Under the pieces are notes generated by a model, which was not told the DNA's origin, did not search any database, and saw only the letters and a program-made list of their open reading frames with translations. This document shows, one piece after another, positions 7,515 to 14,997 of a DNA stretch of 64,000 nucleotides (its first letter is position 1; every line of letters begins with the position of its first letter). The translations under genes and the position numbers were made by a program. The stretch spans positions 1 through 64,000 of the forward strand of contig CALRQP020000009.1 of the NCBI GenBank assembly GCA_943370355.1. The letters run 5' to 3'. Source of the DNA: JADCGM01 sp943370355 (lineage in GTDB: Bacteria > Pseudomonadota > Alphaproteobacteria > Sphingomonadales > Sphingomonadaceae).

Positions 7515-8846
7515 TCACGGCAACAGCGGCGACCAGGCTGGGTCGGACCCGTCTAGCGGCGTCGCGATCCGCCGTTCGTTGACTCCGGTCAGGTCGACCG
7601 ACCACAGGTCCGCGCCACCGCGCGACGACTGCGGCGTGCGGAAGAACAGAATCACGCGGCCGTTGGGCGACCAGGTCGGGCCCTCGTCGGCCCAGCTGTC
7701 GGTCAGTAACCGCTCGCCCGAGCCGTCGGGCCGCATCACGCCGATGCGGAACTTGCCGCCGCCAAGCTTGGTGAAGGCGATGAGGTCGCCGCGCGGACTC
7801 CACACCGGAGTCGCGAACCGCCCGTCGCCGAAGCTGATGCGGTTCTGGCCCGAGCCGTCGGCGCTCATCACATAAAGCTGCTGCGTGCCGCCGCGGTCGC
7901 TTTCGAACACGATCTTCGACCCGTCGGGGGAGAAGCTCGGCGAGGTGTCGATGCCGGGGGACTGGGTCAGGCGCGTGATCTGCCGCGAGCCTAGGTCCAT
8001 ACGGTAGATGTCGGTGTTTCCGCTCTGGCTCATCGAGAAGACCAGCGTCCGTCCATCGGGCGAGAAGCGCGGCGCGAAGCTCATGCCCTGAAACTCGCCG
8101 ATCTGCTGCTGGCTGCCCGAACCGATATTGTAGATGTAAACGCGCGGCCGGTTGCCCGCGAAGGACATGTAAGTGATCGTCTGCTGGTTCGGCGCGAAGC
8201 GCGGCGTCAGCACCAGCGCCTGTCCGTTGGTCAGGAAGCGGTGGTTCGCGCCGTCCTGGTCCATGATCGCGAGGCGCTTGATCCGCGCGATCTTCGGGCC
8301 GGTTTCCGACACATAAACGACGCGGCTGTCGAAATAGCCGGTCTCGCCGGTCAGCCGCGCATAGACCGCATCGGCGCATTTATGCGCGGCACGGCGCCAA
8401 TAGGCCGGCTGGGTCGAGAAGCCGGTGTGCGTCAGCTCTTCCTCGGAGAAGATATCATAAAGATAACAGCCGACGGTGATCGTCCCGTCGGGGTTCGCCT
8501 GGACATAGCCGGTGATCAGCGCCTGCGCTGCGACGGTGCGCCAGCTCGGAAAGGCCGGCTTGCCGACATCGGGATAGCTCACCTGCGTCGTGAACGCGGC
8601 GGGGTCGAGCGGGCGGAACAGCCCCGATGATGCGAGGTCGCTCGAAATCACCTGCCCGATCTGCTTGCCGAGATCGGCCGTCGAGCCGGCCGGGGTCGCC
8701 GCCGCGGACGGCGTCGCAAAGGCAGGCACCGCGATCGGCAAAGGCTGCTGGATGCCGCCGGTCACATCGACCCGCAGCACGGCGTGCGCGGGCACTGCAA
8801 GGGCAAATAGTGCGATTGCGGCAGCGAAAACTGAGGTGATACGCAT
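7515..8846 (-). CDS. tolB: Tol-Pal system beta-propeller protein TolB
   Basis: Periplasmic protein that binds Pal and recycles it through TolA. The 443 residues start MRITSVFAAAIALFALAVPAHA, a clear Sec signal peptide, followed by the TolB N-domain (GLFRPLDPAAF) and repeated propeller blades such as TYMSFAGNRPRVYI, APRFSPDGRTLVFSMSQSGN, SPSFSPDGSKIVFESDRGG and TPVWSPRGDLIAFT. The frame stays open 48 codons upstream, but that part is encoded by a palindromic repeat and is not the start; a GGAGG Shine-Dalgarno sits just before this ATG. It is between tolA and pal. Confidence 0.97.
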   Translation of the reverse strand: MRITSVFAAAIALFALAVPAHAVLRVDVTGGIQQPLPIAVPAFATPSAAATPAGSTADLGKQIGQVISSDLASSGLFRPLDPAAFTTQVSYPDVGKPAFPSWRTVAAQALITGYVQANPDGTITVGCYLYDIFSEEELTHTGFSTQPAYWRRAAHKCADAVYARLTGETGYFDSRVVYVSETGPKIARIKRLAIMDQDGANHRFLTNGQALVLTPRFAPNQQTITYMSFAGNRPRVYIYNIGSGSQQQIGEFQGMSFAPRFSPDGRTLVFSMSQSGNTDIYRMDLGSRQITRLTQSPGIDTSPSFSPDGSKIVFESDRGGTQQLYVMSADGSGQNRISFGDGRFATPVWSPRGDLIAFTKLGGGKFRIGVMRPDGSGERLLTDSWADEGPTWSPNGRVILFFRTPQSSRGGADLWSVDLTGVNERRIATPLDGSDPAWSPLLP

Positions 8847-8867
8847 CACGCCTCCAATGCAACGGCT

Positions 8868-8974
8868 GTCATCCCGGCCTTGAGCCGGGACCCAGCGAAA
8901 CCAAAACCCTGCGAGCAACGCGCGCGCCGCCCTGACCCGGGCGGCACTGGGTCCAGGGTCAAGCCCGGGATGAC
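8868..8974. repeat. Palindromic element, GTCATCCCGG family, between tolA and tolB
   Basis: Imperfect inverted repeat with outer ends GTCATCCCGGC and CCGGGATGAC, and inner parts GCCGGGACCCA and TGGGTCC. The arms are about 27 bases with a few mismatches, joined by a GC-rich centre. It has the same outer ends as the element at 20894-21008. It fills most of the 151-base gap between tolA and tolB and is absent from the tolA, tolB and pal coding regions. Confidence 0.85.
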
Positions 8975-8997
8975 AGGAAGAGAATAGCATAACCTCA

Positions 8998-9786
8998 TCA
9001 CATCATCTGCGACGGGTCGAAGTTGAACTCGATATCGTTCCACGCCTCATACAGCTCGGGCGGCAATTTCAGCGGTGCGCAGCGGAGCACGGCACGCTTC
9101 GCCGCATCGGCCATCGGTTTGGCATAAGACGCATTCAATCCTGTTACGCCCGATTGCGAAACCACGGCGGGCTGCCCGATCACTGCGCCGGTCCGCGCGA
9201 AGCGGATGTGCAGCACCGTGTTGATGCCCGCGACATCCTTGCCGCCCATCGGCAGGTTCCAGCAGGGGCGCACCTGCTGGCTGATCGCTTGCGCCAGTGT
9301 CGCGGTCGCCCGCGCGTCGATCTGCACGCCCTTGGGCAGCGACTTTTCGATCGATTTCGCGAAAGCCGACGTGTCGAGCGGCTTCACCTTGGCAACAGGC
9401 AGCGCCTTGTCGAGCAGGTTCGCCAACTCCTGCGCCTCGAACTTTTTCGGTGCGACTTTCTTCGCCTCGACCTTCGGCTGCGGTTTCGGCTTGACCTCGG
9501 GCGCGGGCACATCGGGCAGCACGGGCGGCGGCGGCTCGACGATCTTTTCCGGGACCGGCTCCGGCTCGGGTGCTGCGGCCTCGACCGTTTCCTGCGGCGC
9601 GGCCTCCACCGACGGCTTCGGCGGTTCGGTGACGCGCGGCACGTCGTCGATCTGCACGATTTCGACCGGCACCGATTCGACGATCTGCGGCAGATCCTTC
9701 GACGCCATCGCCCAGCTCAGCGACAACGCCGCGAGCAGCGCCAGATGCGCCGTCCCCGCCAGCAATATCGCCCGGCCTTCGGTCAC
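8998..9786 (-). CDS. tolA: Cell envelope integrity protein TolA
   Basis: Inner-membrane protein that spans the periplasm and couples the TolQR motor to TolB-Pal. The 262 residues have one N-terminal membrane segment (about residues 6-26), a Pro/Glu/Lys-rich linker (EPPKPS, PEPEPVPEKIVEPPPPVLP, VKPKPQPKVEAKK) and a globular C-domain (QQVRPCWNLPMGGKD, RCAPLKLPPELYEAWNDIEF). The linker is short compared with the E. coli protein, as is common in alphaproteobacteria. It overlaps the tolR stop by 4 bases (ATGA), showing translational coupling. Confidence 0.92.
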   Translation of the reverse strand: MTEGRAILLAGTAHLALLAALSLSWAMASKDLPQIVESVPVEIVQIDDVPRVTEPPKPSVEAAPQETVEAAAPEPEPVPEKIVEPPPPVLPDVPAPEVKPKPQPKVEAKKVAPKKFEAQELANLLDKALPVAKVKPLDTSAFAKSIEKSLPKGVQIDARATATLAQAISQQVRPCWNLPMGGKDVAGINTVLHIRFARTGAVIGQPAVVSQSGVTGLNASYAKPMADAAKRAVLRCAPLKLPPELYEAWNDIEFNFDPSQMM

Positions 9787-10235
9787 TCGGCCTCCTTCGC
9801 TGCCCCGCCCGTCTTCGCGCCTTCGCTGACCAGCGCAACCTTCTTGAAGCCTGCCGCACTGACTTCGCCGACCACGCGCATGACACGGCCATAGTCGAGC
9901 TTGCTGTCGGCGCGCACATAGACGCGCGGCTCGTCGTTCGCGCGCGCCTCGCGGATCGCCGCCAGCTTGGCGGCAAGGCTATCGTCGGGCACGGCTTGCT
10001 CGTCGATGAACGTCTTGCCCGTCGCATCGACCGACACTTGCACCGGCGTATTGTCCTGCTTCAGCGCGCCGGCATTGCTGTCGGGCAGGTCGACCGGCAC
10101 GCCTGACACGAGCAGCGGTGCGGTGATCATGAAGATGATCAGCAGCACCAGCATTACGTCGACCAGCGGCGTGACGTTGATCTCCGCCATCGGCGCGCGA
10201 CGGCCGCCGCGCTTGCCGGGCATGTTCATCGCCAT
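9783..10235 (-). CDS. tolR: Biopolymer transporter TolR
   Basis: Partner of TolQ in the proton-driven motor. The protein is 150 residues from the start MAMNMPGKRGGRRAPMAEIN, with one membrane segment (VDVMLVLLIIFMITAPLLV) carrying the conserved Asp of the proton path in TPLVDVML, and a periplasmic ExbD/TolR domain. The frame continues 7 codons further upstream (MVEGALA), but those come from a palindromic repeat. With the start at 10235 the GGAGGGGGC end of that repeat falls at Shine-Dalgarno distance. ATGs at 10229 and 10223 are alternatives. It lies downstream of tolQ. Confidence 0.95.
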   Translation of the reverse strand: MAMNMPGKRGGRRAPMAEINVTPLVDVMLVLLIIFMITAPLLVSGVPVDLPDSNAGALKQDNTPVQVSVDATGKTFIDEQAVPDDSLAAKLAAIREARANDEPRVYVRADSKLDYGRVMRVVGEVSAAGFKKVALVSEGAKTGGAAKEAE

Positions 10236-10240
10236 CGCGA

Positions 10241-10379
10241 GTGCCCCCTCCACCACGCCCTCTGCGGGGCGCGGTCCCCCTCCCCCGCTCGCGCGGGAGA
10301 GGACCTAGATAAGCACGCCAATTCCTCTCCCGCGTAGCGGGGGAGGGGGACCGCGCCGAAGGCGTGGTGGAGGGGGCAC
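10241..10379. repeat. Long palindromic element between tolQ and tolR
   Basis: Inverted repeat with outer arms GTGCCCCCTCCACCACGCC and its complement GGCGTGGTGGAGGGGGCAC, and inner arms CGCGGTCCCCCTCCCCCGCT / GGGGGAGGGGGACCGCG and CTCTCCCGCG-type stems around a short AT-rich centre. It fills almost the whole tolQ-tolR gap. Transcribed, it would form one very long hairpin. The tolR-proximal end supplies GGAGGGGG in front of the tolR ATG. A different sequence family from the GTCATCCCGG elements. Confidence 0.88.
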
Positions 10380-10389
10380 GCCGCCTGAA

Positions 10390-11097
10390 TCACTTCTCCG
10401 CTTCCATGCCGTCGAGCTGCCGCGACAGCAGGCCGTGGAATTCCTCGGCGAAATGGCTCAGCCGCGCCTCGATGCGGCCGATGCCGTGCAGCAGCCGGTT
10501 GTAGCCGATCACCGCCGGGATTGCCGCGAACAGGCCGATGGCCGTCGCGAACAGCGCCTCGGCAATGCCCGGCGCAACGACGGCGAGCGTGGTGTTCTGC
10601 GTCGCGGCGATCGAGGTGAATGACCGCATGATCCCCCACACCGTCCCGAACAGCCCGACGAACGGTGCGACCGAGCCGATCGTCGCCAAAATGTTCAGCC
10701 GGTCGCTAAGTTCGTCGATCTCCCGGCCGATCGCCACGCCCATGATCGAGGTCAGCCGCGCACGCACGCCTTCTTTGTCGACAAGCCCCGTCGAAAGTGA
10801 CCGCCGCCATTCGCCCAGGCCGGCGGAGACCAGCCGCGCCATCGGATGCGGCGACTTGGCCGAACTGTCGGCGAGGCCGTCGATCGACTCCGCCTTCCAG
10901 AAATGCGTCTCGAACGCCTTCGCCTCACGATTGATCGCGCCGAGCTTGCGCGCCCGGTCGATGATGATCGCCCAGGACCAGATGCTCGCGAACAGCAGCC
11001 CCAGCATCACCGCCTTCACGACGAGGTCGGCCTGCATGAACAGGGCGAAGGGCGACAGGTCGGCGGCGCTCTGAGCCGTAACCGAAAGCGCGTCCAT
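10390..11097 (-). CDS. tolQ: Tol-Pal system proton channel protein TolQ
   Basis: Inner-membrane motor protein with TolR. The 235 residues begin at an ATG whose A overlaps the ybgC stop (TTGATGG); the TTG one codon earlier is less likely. Membrane segments lie at about residues 27-48, 140-162 and 175-196, with the family core IGSVAPFVGLFGTVWGIMRS, followed by the helix APGIAEALFATAIGLFAAIPAV. It is first of the tolQRAB-pal run and is translationally coupled to ybgC. A long palindrome separates it from tolR. Confidence 0.97.
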   Translation of the reverse strand: MDALSVTAQSAADLSPFALFMQADLVVKAVMLGLLFASIWSWAIIIDRARKLGAINREAKAFETHFWKAESIDGLADSSAKSPHPMARLVSAGLGEWRRSLSTGLVDKEGVRARLTSIMGVAIGREIDELSDRLNILATIGSVAPFVGLFGTVWGIMRSFTSIAATQNTTLAVVAPGIAEALFATAIGLFAAIPAVIGYNRLLHGIGRIEARLSHFAEEFHGLLSRQLDGMEAEK

Positions 11098-11543
11098 CAA
11101 GCCTCCACCAATATTGCAAACGCGTCGCGCCAGGCCGCCGGCTGGCGGCGTGGCCGGCCGTCGGGGCCGAGGAACGCCGCCGTCACCACGGCCTCGGTCA
11201 ATGTCTCATCGCCGCGCGTAATGACCTGCGAAATCTCGCAAGCCGCCGCGCGCACCGCCAGCACCCGGCTCGTCACGAGCAGCGCATCGTCGAGCCTGGC
11301 CGGCCGCCGGTAGGTGATGTGCAAGTCATGCACCGCATAATAGCCATTGCCGCCTTCCATGGTTCCCCGCTGGTCGATCCCGGCTGAACGCAGCATGTCC
11401 GACCGGGCCCGCTCCATGAAACGCAAATAATTCGCATGATAGACGATGCCCGAAAGATCGGTGTCCTCGAAGTAGACGCGCACCGCAAAGAGATGAGCCG
11501 TGCCGGAAAAGCCGCCGGAGTAGGGCTGGGTGAAATCAGTCAT
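11097..11543 (-). CDS. ybgC: Tol-Pal system-associated acyl-CoA thioesterase (hotdog fold)
   Basis: 148 residues of the 4-hydroxybenzoyl-CoA thioesterase-like hotdog family. The catalytic region reads VRVYFEDTDLSGIVYHANYLRFMERARSD-type, with the active Asp in EDTDLSG and the YHANYL turn. Start MTDFTQPYSGGFSG is preferred over a 27-codon upstream extension that lies inside ruvB; it overlaps the ruvB end by 8 bases. The gene regularly precedes tolQ. In E. coli it hydrolyses short-chain acyl-CoA and interacts with lipid synthesis enzymes. The substrate here is unproven. Confidence 0.93.
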   Translation of the reverse strand: MTDFTQPYSGGFSGTAHLFAVRVYFEDTDLSGIVYHANYLRFMERARSDMLRSAGIDQRGTMEGGNGYYAVHDLHITYRRPARLDDALLVTSRVLAVRAAACEISQVITRGDETLTEAVVTAAFLGPDGRPRRQPAAWRDAFAILVEA

Positions 11544-12567
11544 CGAGCAGCGGCAGCGGCGCAGGCGGCGCGCCTTCGGGCGGGTTGAGGCCGAGATGTT
11601 TCCAGCCGCTCGGGTTGAGCACACGGCCGCGCGCGGTGCGGGCGATGAGGCCGGTCTGGATCAGGAAGGGTTCGAGCACCTCCTCGATGGTATCGCGCGC
11701 CTCGCTCAATCCCGCCGCCAGCGTTTCCACACCGACCGGGCCGCCGCGGTAGATATCGGCGATCATCGTCAGATAGCGCCGGTCCATGCTGTCGAGGCCG
11801 AGCTTGTCGACCTCGAGCCGGTTGAGCGCCGCATCGGCGACACGCGCATCGACCGGCGTGTGGCCCGCGACATTGGCGAAGTCGCGCACCCGGCGCAGCA
11901 GCCGACCGGCGATGCGTGGCGTGCCCCGCGCCCGTCCGGCGATCTCGCGCGCACCATCGTCGGTGAGGTCGAGGCCGAGCAATCCGGCCGCGCGGCGCAC
12001 TACCTGCTCAAGCTCGCCGACGGTGTAGAAAATCAGCCGCACCGGGATGCCGAACCGGTCGCGCAGCGGCGTCGTCACCAGCCCGGCGCGCGTCGTCGCG
12101 CCGATGAGCGTGAAGGCCGGCAGGTCGATCCGGACCGAGCGCGCCGACGGCCCCTCGCCGATCATCAGGTCGAGCGCCCGATCCTCCATCGCCGGATAGA
12201 GGATTTCCTCAACCGCCGGATTGAGCCGGTGGATCTCGTCGATGAACAGCACGTCATTGGGTTCGAGATTGGTCAGCAGAGCCGCGAGATCACCCGCCTT
12301 GGCGATGACGGGGCCGGACGTCGCCCGGAACCCAACCCCCATCTCGCGCGCGACAATCTGCGCCAGCGTCGTCTTGCCGAGCCCCGGCGGCCCATGAAAC
12401 AGCACATGATCCAGCGCGTCGCCCCGCCGCCGCGCCGCCTCTATGAACACCCGGAGATTTTCTCGCGCCGATTTCTGTCCGACAAACTCGTCGAGCGACT
12501 TGGGGCGCAAGGCCGCATCGACGTCGTCGGGACGGCGTGCTGGCGTAGTGAGGCGATCATCATTCAT
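11536..12567 (-). CDS. ruvB: Holliday junction branch-migration ATPase RuvB
   Basis: Hexameric AAA+ motor that works with RuvA and RuvC on recombination junctions. The 343 residues start MNDDRLTTPARRPDDVDAAL and show the family opening LRPKSLDEFVGQ, Walker A HGPPGLGKTTLA, Walker B LFIDEIHRLN, sensor GATTRAGL, and the winged-helix C-domain ending in GRVLNPSGWKHLGL. Length is normal. Its start overlaps by 8 bases the end of a small unknown gene that separates it from ruvA, which is unusual. Confidence 0.98.
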   Translation of the reverse strand: MNDDRLTTPARRPDDVDAALRPKSLDEFVGQKSARENLRVFIEAARRRGDALDHVLFHGPPGLGKTTLAQIVAREMGVGFRATSGPVIAKAGDLAALLTNLEPNDVLFIDEIHRLNPAVEEILYPAMEDRALDLMIGEGPSARSVRIDLPAFTLIGATTRAGLVTTPLRDRFGIPVRLIFYTVGELEQVVRRAAGLLGLDLTDDGAREIAGRARGTPRIAGRLLRRVRDFANVAGHTPVDARVADAALNRLEVDKLGLDSMDRRYLTMIADIYRGGPVGVETLAAGLSEARDTIEEVLEPFLIQTGLIARTARGRVLNPSGWKHLGLNPPEGAPPAPLPLLDD

Positions 12568-12925
12568 CGGGAACTACGCCATAGTCGGGTTGACCGAAGA
12601 AAAGCCGACACTCTTCAAGAAATTGAAGAGCCTTGCCCTTGAGGTTGGCACGCGCAATCCGCTGGGCGCTTGCACTGTCGTTCAGCAGTTCGATCGCTCC
12701 GGTTTTGAGGGTCGTCACAACCTCCAGATCTTCGCTTTCGGCGACATCGTTGAAGTAGGCGAATATCTGCTGCTCTTCCGGCGTGGACCAACGTCCTTCA
12801 ATCAGGCCTAGCGCCACATGTCCAAAATAAGCTGTCGGCAACTCAAGATCGTTGTCAAACAAAGGACTTTTGAGAAATGGGCAAGCCTCGCGAAAACTCC
12901 GGACCGTGGGATGTGGACCCTTCAT
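12560..12925 (-). CDS. Small acidic protein of unknown function between ruvA and ruvB
   Basis: 121 residues starting MKGPHPTVRSFREACPFLKS, with later helices (GHVALGLIEGRWSTPEEQ, YFNDVAESEDLEVV, LKTGAIELLNDS, ALQFLEECRLFFG). It is mostly helical and acidic, has no signal peptide or membrane segment, and loosely resembles DUF7674/immunity-like small proteins; this resemblance is by eye only. It overlaps the ruvA stop by 4 bases (ATGA) and the ruvB start by 8, so it is translated within the ruv operon. Its codons are clearly less GC-rich than those of ruvA and ruvB, pointing to acquisition from outside. Confidence 0.75.
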   Translation of the reverse strand: MKGPHPTVRSFREACPFLKSPLFDNDLELPTAYFGHVALGLIEGRWSTPEEQQIFAYFNDVAESEDLEVVTTLKTGAIELLNDSASAQRIARANLKGKALQFLEECRLFFGQPDYGVVPDE

Positions 12926-13530
12926 CGCGCCGACTTCTTCAAAGCCACCCGCACCAGCTCCCCGAACGTCGCTCCCTCGCCCAGCTCCGCCTGCGCCTCG
13001 GCTACCGCCCGGCTCGCATCGATCGGCTTGAAGCCGAGGTTGCCGAGCGCCGACAGTGCGTCCTTGACCGCGCCGCCCGCGCCTGACTGCGCGACGAAGG
13101 CCGCCGTCACGCCGCCGCTGACGACGATGCTGCCGGCCTTGTCCTTCAACTCGTTGACGATGCGCGCGGCCAGTTTCGGGCCGACCCCGTTGGCGCGCGC
13201 GACGCTCGCCTGATCCTTCATCGCGATGGCGGTCTGCAGGTCGGCGGGCGGCAGCACCGACAGGATGGCAAGCGCCACCCGGCCGCCGACGCCCTGTACC
13301 GATTGCAGCAGCCGGAACCAGTCGCGTTCCTCCTCGGCGAGGAAGCCGAACAGCGTGATCGATTCTTCGCGGACCTGCGTGTCGATGTGCAGCACCACTG
13401 CCGCGCCGAGCGATCCGACCGCGCTCAGCGTCCGCGACGACGCCTGAACCAGATAGCCGACGCCATTCACATCGACGACGAGGCTGTCCGCACCGACGCT
13501 CGCCAGCAGCCCACTCACTCGCGCGATCAT
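12922..13530 (-). CDS. ruvA: Holliday junction DNA helicase subunit RuvA
   Basis: Tetrameric junction-binding protein. The 202 residues open with the OB-fold MIARVSGLLASVGADSLVVD, then the helix-hairpin-helix region (LLQSVQGVGGRVALAIL, ANGVGPKLAARIVNELKDK) that touches the junction, and the small C-terminal domain (DALSALGNLGFKPIDASRAV) that contacts RuvB. It overlaps ruvC by 4 bases and is followed with overlap by the small unknown gene rather than directly by ruvB. Confidence 0.98.
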   Translation of the reverse strand: MIARVSGLLASVGADSLVVDVNGVGYLVQASSRTLSAVGSLGAAVVLHIDTQVREESITLFGFLAEEERDWFRLLQSVQGVGGRVALAILSVLPPADLQTAIAMKDQASVARANGVGPKLAARIVNELKDKAGSIVVSGGVTAAFVAQSGAGGAVKDALSALGNLGFKPIDASRAVAEAQAELGEGATFGELVRVALKKSAR

Positions 13531-14024
13531 GCGCGCACCCGTTCAAGCGCCCGCTGCGAGCCGAGCATATGCGAATGGGTGATCGCCACAGCGAGCGCAT
13601 CCGCCGCGTCCGGTCCGTCGAACACCACGCCGGGCAGCAACCGCGCGACCATATCCTGCACCTGCCGCTTCTCAGCAGCACCCGTCCCGACCACTGCCTT
13701 CTTGACCAGACGCGCCGCATATTCGGACACTGGCAGCCCGCATTTGGCGGCAACGAGCAGCACGACGCCGCGCGCCTGCCCGAGCTTCAGCGTCGATTGC
13801 GGATTGGCGTTGACGAAAGTCTCCTCGACCGCCGCGCTGTCCGGCCGGTGCAGCGCAATGACCGCTTCCAGGGCGTCGTAAAGCTGCGCGAGCCGCGTCG
13901 CCATCGGGTCGGTGCTCCGGCTTTTGACACTGCCATTGGCGACGTGGCGCAACCGGTTGCCGACCGCCTCAATGACGCCCCAGCCGGTCGTCTGCAGTCC
14001 GGGATCGAGGCCAAGGAGGAGCAT
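13527..14024 (-). CDS. ruvC: Crossover junction endodeoxyribonuclease RuvC
   Basis: Resolves Holliday junctions by paired nicks. The 165 residues start MLLLGLDPGLQTTGWG; the Asp in GLDPG, the Glu pair in AAVEETFVNAN and the Asp residues of FDGPDAADALAVAI-type are the metal-binding site. The start is chosen at the conserved MxxLGLDPG with an AAGGAGG Shine-Dalgarno nearby; a 17-codon upstream extension is not conserved-looking. First gene of ruvC-ruvA-x-ruvB. Confidence 0.97.
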   Translation of the reverse strand: MLLLGLDPGLQTTGWGVIEAVGNRLRHVANGSVKSRSTDPMATRLAQLYDALEAVIALHRPDSAAVEETFVNANPQSTLKLGQARGVVLLVAAKCGLPVSEYAARLVKKAVVGTGAAEKRQVQDMVARLLPGVVFDGPDAADALAVAITHSHMLGSQRALERVRA

Positions 14025-14083
14025 GGCACTATGTTTAGGTGAACGGGAGGGGAACGGGAAGAGTTTTGCCGTCAATTTCCGGC

Positions 14084-14173
14084 CACCCCACCCCGGCCCT
14101 CCCCTGCAAGCAGGGGCGGGAGTTCAAAACGGCGTCCCCTCCCCTGCTTGCAGGGGAGGGGCAGGGTGGGGTG
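14084..14173. repeat. Palindromic element between yebC and ruvC
   Basis: Inverted repeat with outer arms CACCCCACCC / GGGTGGGGTG and inner arms CTCCCCTGCAAGCAGGGG and CCCCTGCTTGCAGGGGAG. Each inner arm is itself a small palindrome around GCAAGC or GCTTGC, joined by a short AT-richer centre. It occupies most of the gap between yebC and ruvC. It could act as a transcription barrier or an mRNA stabiliser; it has no T-run typical of an intrinsic terminator. Confidence 0.85.
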
Positions 14174-14181
14174 CTATGGAC

Positions 14182-14925
14182 CTACCCCAGCTTCGCCATC
14201 ACCTCGTCAGGCACGTCGTAATTGCCCCACACGGTTTGCACATCATCATCATCGTCGAGCTGGTCGATGAGCTTCAGCAGGCTCGCCGCATCGCCTTCGC
14301 CCACCGTGACCATCAAGCCCGGCTTCCACGCAAGCTTTGCGCTCTCCGCCTCGCCAAGCACTGGCTCCAATGCCTTGGCGACACCATGCAGCGTATCGAT
14401 CGCCGTCCAGATCTCATGCCCGTCCTCGCTGGACGTCACATCTTCGGCACCGGCCTCCAGCGCCGCCTCGAACACCTTGTCGGCGCTGCCGGCCGTATCC
14501 GGGTAGCTTATCAGCCCCAGCCGCTCGAAGCCGTGGCTGACCGAGCCGCTGGCCCCGAGATTGCCGCCATTTTTCGAGACGATGGTCCGTACATTGGTTG
14601 CGGTGCGGTTGCGGTTGTCGGTCAGCGTCTCGATGATCAGGCTGACCCCGCCGGGTCCGAAACCCTCATAGCGGATTTCCTCATAGGCGTCGCCGCCGCC
14701 ACCCGCCGCCTTGGCGATCGAGCGTTCGATATTGTCCTTCGGCATGCCGCCCTGCCGCGCCGCGATGACAGCAGCGCGCAGCCGCGCGTTCATATTGGGA
14801 TCGGGCAGGCCGTTCTTCGCCGCGACGGTGATTTCGCGGCTGAGCTTGGAAAAGGCCGCCGCGCGCTTTTTGTCCTGCGCGCCCTTGCGGTGCATGATAT
14901 TCTTGAACTTGGAATGGCCTGCCAT
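14182..14925 (-). CDS. yebC: YebC/TACO1-family protein
   Basis: 247 residues starting MAGHSKFKNIMHRKGAQDKK, the diagnostic opening of the family, followed by GGMPKDNIERSIAKAAGG, the central YEEIRYEGFGPGGV and the C-terminal acidic helix LIDQLDDDDDVQTVWGNYD. Members were annotated as transcriptional regulators; more recent work on relatives links them to translation of proline-rich stretches. Position directly upstream of ruvC is common in bacteria. A palindromic element separates the two genes here. Confidence 0.96.
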   Translation of the reverse strand: MAGHSKFKNIMHRKGAQDKKRAAAFSKLSREITVAAKNGLPDPNMNARLRAAVIAARQGGMPKDNIERSIAKAAGGGGDAYEEIRYEGFGPGGVSLIIETLTDNRNRTATNVRTIVSKNGGNLGASGSVSHGFERLGLISYPDTAGSADKVFEAALEAGAEDVTSSEDGHEIWTAIDTLHGVAKALEPVLGEAESAKLAWKPGLMVTVGEGDAASLLKLIDQLDDDDDVQTVWGNYDVPDEVMAKLG

Positions 14926-14997
14926 GGGTGTCCCGCCGAATGAATTCGGCGGGGGGTTTAGCCGAGGCGGGTCGAACGGCGCAACTCGCGCGCCGGT

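Noticed and set aside
8847..8990. N-terminal extension of tolB by 48 codons
   Set aside because: It is encoded by a palindromic repeat (CHPGLDPG...RDD), and the downstream ATG has a GGAGG site and a normal signal peptide.
14084..14173. Palindrome read as an intrinsic terminator of yebC
   Set aside because: No T-run follows the stem on either strand; the nested palindrome fits a dispersed repeat better.
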